A stretch of 9,279 nt of DNA. Source: an uncultured Mycoplasma sp. Lineage in GTDB: Bacteria > Bacillota_I > Bacilli_A > Mycoplasmatales > Metamycoplasmataceae. The notes under the pieces were generated by a model. The model made no database searches. It was given only the letters and a program-made list of their open reading frames with translations, and was not told where the DNA came from. Below, one piece after another: positions 1-5,570 of the stretch; the first letter of the stretch is position 1; each line of letters opens with the position of its first letter. Location: positions 1-9,279 of the forward strand of contig CAMRCV010000011.1 in the NCBI GenBank assembly GCA_947041065.1. The letters are read 5' to 3'. The position numbers and the translations under genes were made by a program.

Positions 1-792
1 AGTGAACCTGATACTATGGGATTTGACACAATAGCAATTGCCTTGCTCGTTTATAATAATTCTTTTGGTATTGGGATAGCTTCTATTCTCTTTGCTATTA
101 TTAAATTAGGTTGTGGTTCATTAAAACCATTATTTCCACCACTAACAGAAGACTTTGCTCAAATTATGTTTGGAATAATTATTTATGTTGCAGCTATAGG
201 GGTTGTTTTTGAAAAATTCAAGATATACACATATCTCAAAAATCAATATATTTATTGGAAGGATCCTCATTATAAGTTATTGTTTAAAGAATATAATTCA
301 GAGAAGAAAAAAATAAAAGAAATTCAAAAAGAAAATAGTTCAAAAATCAAAGCTTTACATTCAGAAAGTGGCGCAACATGAAAAGAAATAAAAGAGAAAT
401 CAATTGCTAAAAAAGAGAAATTAGATCAAGATTTATTTGCTGAAAATATTGCTAAAAAACAAATATGAAAAGTATTATCTCAAAAGAAAATTAACTTTAA
501 AGAAGCATGAAAAAAAATGTTTGAAAAGCAACAAATTTTGAGTGATTTAAGTCAAGAACAACATGAACATTATTTTTCACAAATCTCACAAATAAAAAAA
601 GATAAAGATGAAGAACTTTTTGAAAATAAATATTTTGAAATCATTACGCTTAAGAGCGAATCTAAAACTTTAGCAATGGAAAACAAAAATGTATTTCATG
701 AACAAAGAAAAATAATTTTAGAAACTTATCAACTACAAAGAAAAGAAATGAAAAAACAAAAATCAATAAAACAAAATGGAGGGAAAAGATAA
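1..792 (+). CDS. ABC transporter permease (nucleoside/sugar type), C-terminal part with long charged tail; 5' end outside window
   Basis: This is the C-terminal 263 residues of an inner-membrane permease subunit of an ABC importer, probably the YufP/NupP-like partner of the next gene. The family call rests on the GFDTIAIALL motif at visible residues 7-16, which matches the conserved GFD-IAVALLG segment of BPD_transp_2 permeases, followed by two hydrophobic segments (about 10-35 and 52-70). After residue 71 the protein stops looking like a permease. It continues for about 190 residues rich in Lys, Glu and Gln, likely helical or coiled-coil, and ends in a basic stretch. Three TGA codons (379-381, 466-468, 508-510) and one TGG (256-258) encode Trp. 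The reading frame is open from base 1, so the start lies upstream. The stop shares one base with the next ATG (TAATG), implying translational coupling. The substrate is inferred from the family only; no ATPase or lipoprotein gene is in view. Confidence 0.8.
778..783 (+). promoter_or_regulatory. Strong Shine-Dalgarno for the second permease
   Basis: GGAGGG lies inside the end of the upstream permease gene, eight bases before ATG 792. It is the best anti-SD match in the window and fixes this ATG as the start even though it overlaps the previous stop codon. Confidence 0.75.
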
Positions 793-1739
793 TGGAAATA
801 TTTAATTCAATCATCACGCTTGCTGTTATGTATTTCGGAATTCTTGCAGTTACTTCTATTGCATCTATTATTTCAGAACGTGTCGGAATTGTTAATATAG
901 GAATTAATGGAACTATTGTTTTTGGAGCAACTGTTTATATGATTTTTGCTAGTATCTTTTCTAGCAAAGGAACAATTGATGCATCTCCTTGACTACAAAT
1001 ACCATTGTTTATTATTTCTGGTTTAGCAGGCGCTTTATTTTCATCTTTGCATGGATATGCAACTATTAAATTAAAAGCCAACCATATTATTTCTGGAGTT
1101 GCTATGAATATTTTGGCACCTGCAATTACATTAGCTGTTTTATTTGTTTTTGGTGAAGCCAATAAGATGTCTTATTCTGTTGCTGAATTATCTTTAGGAA
1201 ACAATGCTCGAAAAGAATTAACAGGAATTATTTCTTTAAGTTCATTAGTTTTAATTTCAGTAATTATTATTTCTTGAATTATGTTAAATAGAACTAGATG
1301 AGGTTTGAGAATGAAATCTGTTGGAGAAAATCCTCAAGCAGCAGATGCTGCAGGAATAAATGTTAATTTTTTTAAATGACAAGGAGTTTTAATCTCTGGT
1401 TTATTAGCGGGATTAGCAGGAGCAATGTTTATGACTTCTACCAGAACTAGCGGATCTTCTTTTAAAGGTTCTGTTGAAGGTTTGGGTTATTTAGCTTTAG
1501 CGATAATGATTATAGGAAGATGAAAAATTCTTCCTGCAATTTTAGGAGCTGCAATTTTTTCTCTTCTACTAGGTATTAGTTATAGCTTCTCTTCATTTGT
1601 ACCAAAAGAATATGATAGTTATAAATATTTAGTGTTAACAATTCCATATTTAGGAACCTTGATTGCTATGACGATTTTTGGAAAAAAAGCCATTCGTCCA
1701 AAGGCGGCAGGTATTCCTTATGACAAGGCGCTAAGGTAA
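792..1739 (+). CDS. ABC transporter permease (nucleoside/sugar type, YufQ/NupQ-like)
   Basis: This is a complete 315-residue integral-membrane permease, the second half of a two-permease ABC importer, a normal length for the family. Hydrophobic segments run through the whole protein, about eight in number. The family signature is clear: an SERVGIVNIGINGT segment near residue 28, and the cytoplasmic loop W170-GLRMKSVGENPQAADAAGI, which corresponds to the conserved R-GLR--AVGENP-AAD-AGI loop that docks on the ATPase. It also has the GLGYLALAIMIIGRW segment and an AAGIPYDKALR C-terminus. Five TGA codons (990, 1275, 1299, 1377, 1521) encode Trp; two of them fall at conserved Trp positions (R-W-G-L-R and I-G-R-W). 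The start overlaps the previous stop by one base and is preceded by GGAGGG eight bases upstream. Nucleosides are the likeliest substrate by homology with YufOPQ/NupOPQ, but simple sugars cannot be excluded. Confidence 0.88.
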
Positions 1740-1748
1740 AAAAAATTC

Positions 1749-1783
1749 ATCTTTTCTTGATCAAGGAATAATTTCTAAAAGAT
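1749..1783 (+). other. Weak inverted repeat after the permease genes (possible terminator)
   Basis: ATCTTTT (1749-1755) is the exact reverse complement of AAAAGAT (1777-1783). The interval contains a second small palindrome, CTTGATCAAG (1756-1765). The outer arm has only one G-C pair and no clean U-tract follows, so a conventional intrinsic terminator is doubtful. Position, just 10 bases after the permease stop, is the main argument for a role in transcript ending. Confidence 0.25.
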
Positions 1784-1826
1784 TTCATATTATAAATGAT
1801 ATTTTAAGTTATACTTTTTTATAAAA

Positions 1827-1835
1827 TGTTATAAT
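1827..1835 (+). promoter_or_regulatory. Extended -10 promoter for the asp23-fakA-plsX-rnc operon
   Basis: TGTTATAAT combines a perfect TATAAT box (1830-1835) with the TG dinucleotide of an extended -10. No convincing -35 hexamer is seen about 17 bases upstream, which is common in mycoplasmas. Transcription would start near 1842 and give a leader of about 30 bases. TATACT (1810-1815) and TATAAA (1839-1844) are weaker alternatives in the same gap. The rest of the 132-base gap (1740-1871) holds only the weak inverted repeat and the ribosome binding site. Confidence 0.6.
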
Positions 1836-1857
1836 TCCTATAAATTAGTCTAAAATT

Positions 1858-1864
1858 AAAAGGA
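1858..1864 (+). promoter_or_regulatory. Shine-Dalgarno for the Asp23/Gls24-like gene
   Basis: AAAAGGA lies seven bases before ATG 1872 and supports this start for the short gene that follows, which has no other recognisable upstream start after the promoter. Confidence 0.65.
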
Positions 1865-1871
1865 AATTATT

Positions 1872-2171
1872 ATGGATGTCTCTTCACTATCAAACAACGT
1901 TATAAAACACCTTTCAACCATTCCAGGAATTTTAGGTTTTTGTAATATTGATGATTCTCATGAAGAATTAAAAGAATCAAAAAACTGATTCCAATCACTA
2001 TCATTAAATGTTAAAGATGATATTATCAACTTGAACGTAGCTATTATTATTTCTATTGATTCAACCATCAACAATATTGCTCAACAAATAAAACAACAAT
2101 TCACATTTAATTTCAAAAAAATAAATTTTAAATTAGGGACTATTAATATTTATATAAAGGGCGTTAAATAA
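1872..2171 (+). CDS. Short Asp23/Gls24 family protein (YloU-like)
   Basis: This is a 99-residue soluble protein with no signal peptide or membrane segment. One TGA (1986-1988) encodes Trp. The C-terminal half alternates a beta-type stretch (NLNVAIIISIDSTI), a helix (NNIAQQIKQQF) and a final strand, GTINIYIKGV. This is the arrangement of the Asp23/Gls24 (DUF322) fold, whose typical ending is V-VNV-V-GV. The family usually runs 110-140 residues, so this copy is slightly short. Family members have been linked to cell-envelope stress and membrane anchoring in Firmicutes, but their molecular activity is poorly defined. The strongest support is context: the gene overlaps fakA by one base (TAATG), exactly where yloU precedes yloV in Bacillus. 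Assignment rests on pattern and neighbourhood rather than on catalytic residues. Confidence 0.7.
2156..2161 (+). promoter_or_regulatory. Shine-Dalgarno for fakA, inside the upstream gene
   Basis: AAAGGG lies nine bases before ATG 2171 and within the last codons of the Asp23-like gene. It supports the overlapping start of fakA rather than the internal ATG at 2228, which would delete the first 19 residues of the DhaL domain. Confidence 0.6.
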
Positions 2172-3805
2172 TGAAGAGCATTTCAATTAAACATTGAAAA
2201 GAAGCTATTATTTCCGCTTCTAATAATATGCAAAATCATAAGAATAGAATTAATTCTTTGAATGTATTCCCGGTTCCAGATGGAGATACAGGAACCAATA
2301 TGTCTTCAACAATTAAAAAGGCTGCAGATTCATTATTAACATTAGAACCAACCAATTTAAATCAATTACTACAAAGTATTTCTAAGGACATGCTCTTGGG
2401 AGCAAGAGGAAACTCTGGAGTAATATTATCTCAAATATTTAAAGGATTTTCTGTTGGTTGAAAAGGACTTACTAAAATTGAATCTAAAAATATTGTTAAT
2501 GGATTCAAAGAAGCTTCTAAAATGGCATATGCTTCTGTAATAAACCCAATCGAGGGAACAATTCTTACAGTTATTAGAGAAACATATGAAAATTTAGAAA
2601 AAAATGTTAAACCAACAATGGATATCATTGAAATTTTTGAACTTGCTTTAAAATATGCAAGAATTAGTTGTGATAACACTCCTAACTTGTTGGCTGTTTT
2701 AAAAGAAGTTGGTGTTGTTGATTCTGGTGGTGAAGGACTAAACATTATTTTAGAAGGTATCTTAAAATCTTTTAAAGGTAAACCAGTTGATATTTCAAAA
2801 GAAGAAGCACAAATGCAACAATTCACAGGTGAATTAGAAATTTATGATGGAGAATTCGGATACTGTACAGAATTAATATTAAAATTAGAGCAAGTTGATA
2901 AATTTAATAAACCAGAATTTGTTAAAGGGTTATCAAAATTAGGAAACTCTATTGTTGTTGTTCAAGACGAAGAAATTGTTAAAATTCATATTCACGCTTT
3001 ACACCCTGGTAAAATCTTGAATTATTCACAAAAATTTGGTGAATTTGATGCAATTAAATCTGAAAATATGACCATTCAAGCAAGCGACACCAAATCAAAC
3101 ATTACCTTGCAAGAAAAAAAAGTTAACAACTTAAGTTCTAAGAAAAAAACTTCAGCTATTATTTCTTGTAATTCAGGTTCAGGAATTATCGAATTAATGA
3201 AAGAATACGAATGTGATTATATTATTGAAGGTGGACAAACAAATAATCCTTCTGCTCAAGATATTATTGAAGCTATTAAGTTTGTTAATGCTGACAACAT
3301 TTTTATTTTACCTAATAATTCAAACATTATTTTAACAGCGCAACAAGCAGCTAAAATTATTAAAAACAAAAACATTAAAGTTCTTTCAACAAAAACACAA
3401 GTTGAAGGAATTACTGCGATGTTAAATTTCTCTTCAGAATTAAATTTAGAAGAGAATTTAGAAGAAATGGAATCTTCATTGAAAAACTTAGTTACTGGTC
3501 AAATTACCTCAGCTATTAAAGATACAAAAATTAATAATGTTAAAGTTAAAAAAGGCGAATTTTTAATGATGATTGAAAACAAAATTGTTGGTTGAAAAAG
3601 AGATATTATTAAAGCAGGAGAAGCATTAATAAAAGAGATGTTATCAAAAAAAACAGCAGAGATTGTTGTTATATATTATGGTGCTGATTCAACAAAATTA
3701 GATGCTAATGAATTAGAAAAATTTATTATTTCAAACTTTGATGTTGAAGTTGAAATTTATAATGGAGATCAACCAATTTATAATTTCTTGATTAGTGTAG
3801 AGTAA
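2171..3805 (+). CDS. fakA: Fatty acid kinase subunit FakA (DhaL/DegV-partner, YloV-like)
   Basis: FakA is the cytosolic ATP-binding kinase that phosphorylates a fatty acid held by a FakB (DegV-family) protein, giving acyl-phosphate for phospholipid synthesis. The 544-residue length is normal. The N-terminal DhaL domain shows the nucleotide/Mg site NVFPVPDGDTGTNM (aspartates D37 and D39), then LLGARGNSGVILSQIFKG, GTILTVIRE and VVDSGGEGL. The middle domain has C232 in GYCTE and H273/H275 in KIHIHALHPG, matching the Cys-His-His zinc-type site described for the Staphylococcus aureus protein. The C-terminal domain ends with NGDQPIYNFLISVE, the family's usual ending. TGA encodes Trp at 2195, 2459 and 3593; read as stops they would split the gene into pieces. 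It starts on the last base of the Asp23-like stop codon and is followed five bases later by plsX, which uses the same acyl-phosphate. No fakB is in the window. Confidence 0.93.
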
Positions 3806-3810
3806 GTTTT

Positions 3811-4797
3811 ATGAAAAAAATAGCTTTTGATGTAATGGGAAACGACAATGGAGTTGAAGCTGCAATTATAGCTTCTATGCAATTTGTCAAAAAATATAAT
3901 GATTACGCAATTGTTTTAGTGGGTGATGAAAATTTAATCAACAAAACTTTAATTCCTCACGAACGTATTGGTGTTGTTAATAATCCAAATGATATTGATA
4001 AAACTTCAAGCCTTAGAAGTGCTCATCTTGATAACAATTCAATGACAACAACTTTAAAGCTTTTAAAAGAAGGTGAAGTTGATGCTTGTCTTTCTTCTGG
4101 AGATTCAGGTAGGTTAATGATTTCATCAATCTTTTTGTTAAAAAGGTTGAAAGGTATTAGCAGACCTGCTTTTATGCCAATTTTTCCATGTATTATTAAA
4201 GATAAAAAATTTGTGATGTTAGATGTTGGTGCTAATTTAGATATTAATGCAGAGCACTTGGTTCAATGAGCAAAATTAGGTGTTGCTTTTGCTTCGACTG
4301 TTTTGAAGGCGCCTAATCCTAGAGTAAGTATTTTAAATGTTGGGACTGAAGATGACAAAGGATTCGAAGCACACCATGTTGCTCACGCAGAGTTAAAAAA
4401 ATTAAAAGAAACAAATGAAATGAATTATTTAGGATTTATTGAAGGTAGAGATATTCTTGAAGGTAAAGTGGATGTTATTGTTTCTGATGGGTATGCAGGA
4501 AACATTGCTTTAAAATCAATGGAAGGTGCAATCCTTAATTTCCAAAAAATTATTAAAGAGAATTTAACATCAAATATTTTTAGAAAAATTAATGCTTTAA
4601 TGTTGAAAAAAGCTTTCAACAATATTAAGGAACATTTGGATTATCGAAATGTTGGTGCTGCTTGAATCATTGGTGTGGATGGAATTATCATTAAATGTCA
4701 TGGATCATCTGATGCTAAGGCGTACCAAGGCGCTTTAATGCAATTAAAACAAGGTTTAGACATGAATGCTTTGGAAGAATTTAAAAAGGTATTATAA
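3811..4797 (+). CDS. plsX: Phosphate acyltransferase PlsX
   Basis: PlsX is a peripheral membrane enzyme that interconverts acyl-ACP and acyl-phosphate; the acyl-phosphate is then used by PlsY to acylate glycerol-3-phosphate. The 328-residue length is typical. The start is fixed by MKKIAFDVMGND, matching the family's M-IA-DAMGGD opening. Other motifs are VDACLSSGDSGRLM (from V90), KGISRPAFMPIFP, MLDVGANLD (from M136), PRVSILNVGTEDDKG, EGRDI and DGYAGNIALKSMEG (from D226). The S-GDSGR motif differs from the usual SAGNTGA. TGA encodes Trp at 4267 and 4663. In a mycoplasma without de novo fatty acid synthesis, it probably works on FakA-made acyl-phosphate, either supplying ACP or balancing pools; that direction is inference. 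No good Shine-Dalgarno precedes the ATG, so translation probably depends on ribosomes leaving fakA five bases upstream. The stop overlaps the rnc start by one base. Confidence 0.93.
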
Positions 4798-5477
4798 TGG
4801 CTGTATTATTAATCGAAGACTTTTTAATAAAATATAAAATTAAATATAAAAATCTTACTTTATATCAAAGAGCAGTTACTCATACAACATACTCAAATGA
4901 ACATAAAAATTGTGAATCATATGAAATGTTAGAGTTGTTGGGTGACTCAATTATTCAAGCTAAATCCACATTCACTATTTTTAACCATTTTAAAAAAATT
5001 GGTGTTGGTGAAGCTACTCAAATTAGATCTAAAAATGTTGATAATATGGCACTTGCTAAAATATCAAAAGAACTAGGTTTAAATAAATATTTATTATGTT
5101 CTAACAATCGTGAAGAATTAATTAATAAAACTAAAATTTGTGCTGATCTTTTTGAATCTTTCATTGGTGCTCTTTTTTTAGATTTAGGAAGCGAAGCTGT
5201 TGACATATTTTTAGCAAAATTTTTAACTCCTAAAATCAAATTAACAGATATTAATAATTTGAAAGATTTTAAAACTACCTTTCAAGAATTAATTCAATCA
5301 CATTCTACAACTGAAATATTTTATATATCAACTAAACAACCCGATAACAACTTTAAAACAAAATTAATGCATGACTCAAAATGTTATGGTGTTGGTGTTG
5401 GTAAAACTAAAAAAATAGCAGAGAATCTTGCTGCTCAAAACGCTTTAGAAAAGCTTGGCAAACAAAACAAAAACTAA
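4797..5477 (+). CDS. rnc: Ribonuclease III
   Basis: This 226-residue endonuclease cleaves double-stranded RNA with Mg2+, acting in rRNA precursor and mRNA processing as a homodimer. The N-terminal catalytic domain (about 1-150) shows YEMLELLGDSII, with E43, E46 and D50 in the places of the family's signature acidic residues. It also shows DLFESFIGALFLD, with D117 and E120 as the second metal-binding pair; E72 is a candidate for the remaining conserved acid. The Asn that often opens the signature motif (N-E-R-L-E) is not present. A double-stranded RNA binding domain follows from about D157 (DFKTTFQELIQ) to the typical KKIAENLAAQNALEKL ending near residue 220. AAAGG lies seven bases before ATG 4797. 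It is the only gene in the window with no Trp codon, so it reads as one frame under either code. The plsX-rnc-smc order is shared with Bacillus. Confidence 0.94.
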   Translation: MAVLLIEDFLIKYKIKYKNLTLYQRAVTHTTYSNEHKNCESYEMLELLGDSIIQAKSTFTIFNHFKKIGVGEATQIRSKNVDNMALAKISKELGLNKYLLCSNNREELINKTKICADLFESFIGALFLDLGSEAVDIFLAKFLTPKIKLTDINNLKDFKTTFQELIQSHSTTEIFYISTKQPDNNFKTKLMHDSKCYGVGVGKTKKIAENLAAQNALEKLGKQNKN

Positions 5478-5494
5478 ATGTGATAATTGTTATA

Positions 5495-5500
5495 TATAAT
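5495..5500 (+). promoter_or_regulatory. Possible upstream -10 box for smc
   Basis: TATAAT occurs in the first copy of the 38-base repeat, 18 bases after the rnc stop. It is 70 bases before the smc start. No clear -35 hexamer is visible. Confidence 0.4.
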
Positions 5501-5532
5501 TGTTTTTAATAATAAATGTGATAACATTTTAT

Positions 5533-5538
5533 TATAAT
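5533..5538 (+). promoter_or_regulatory. Likely -10 box of the smc-asnA transcript
   Basis: TATAAT occurs in the second copy of the 38-base repeat, 32 bases before the smc ATG. It predicts a start site near 5545 and a short leader of about 25 bases. No clear -35 hexamer is present at the usual distance; the conserved TGTGATAA element 8-15 bases upstream of the box could be a protein-binding site. Confidence 0.5.
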
Positions 5539-5559
5539 AATATGTAATTAAAATTCATC

Positions 5560-5565
5560 AAAGGA
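5560..5565 (+). promoter_or_regulatory. Shine-Dalgarno for smc
   Basis: AAAGGA lies five bases before ATG 5571. It fixes the smc start at MKLIKVEAKGFKSF, the standard beginning of the SMC ATPase head. Confidence 0.75.
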
Positions 5566-5570
5566 ATCTC

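Larger units (their letters stand above)
5475..5550 (+). repeat. Tandem 38-base direct repeat between rnc and smc
   Basis: Two 38-base units lie head to tail at 5475-5512 and 5513-5550. The first 12 bases, TAAATGTGATAA, are identical in both. The TATAAT boxes sit at the same offset in each (5495-5500 and 5533-5538). By hand alignment 27 of 38 positions match. The first unit begins on the rnc stop codon. AT-rich sequence raises chance similarity, but an exact 12-mer containing two G residues, plus the shared box spacing, argues for a real duplication. Confidence 0.6.

Noticed and set aside
379..510. Apparent stop codons splitting the first permease, with similar breaks in the second permease, fakA, plsX, smc and asnA
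   Set aside because: All are TGA in otherwise continuous frames with family motifs on both sides. They are Trp codons under table 4, not frameshifts or pseudogenes.
1756..1765. CTTGATCAAG palindrome as a regulator operator
   Set aside because: It is a perfect 10-base palindrome but occurs once, lies far upstream of the promoter and close to the permease stop, and has no second copy or known match.
1740..1871. Riboswitch or small RNA in the intergenic gap
   Set aside because: The predicted leader after the -10 box is only about 30 bases and AT-rich, with no conserved riboswitch core or stable stem. The sequence before the box is also structure-poor.
2431..2826. Minus-strand open frame of 131 codons within fakA
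   Set aside because: It lies entirely opposite a well-recognised gene, has no family resemblance and no ribosome binding site that I can see. It is a shadow.
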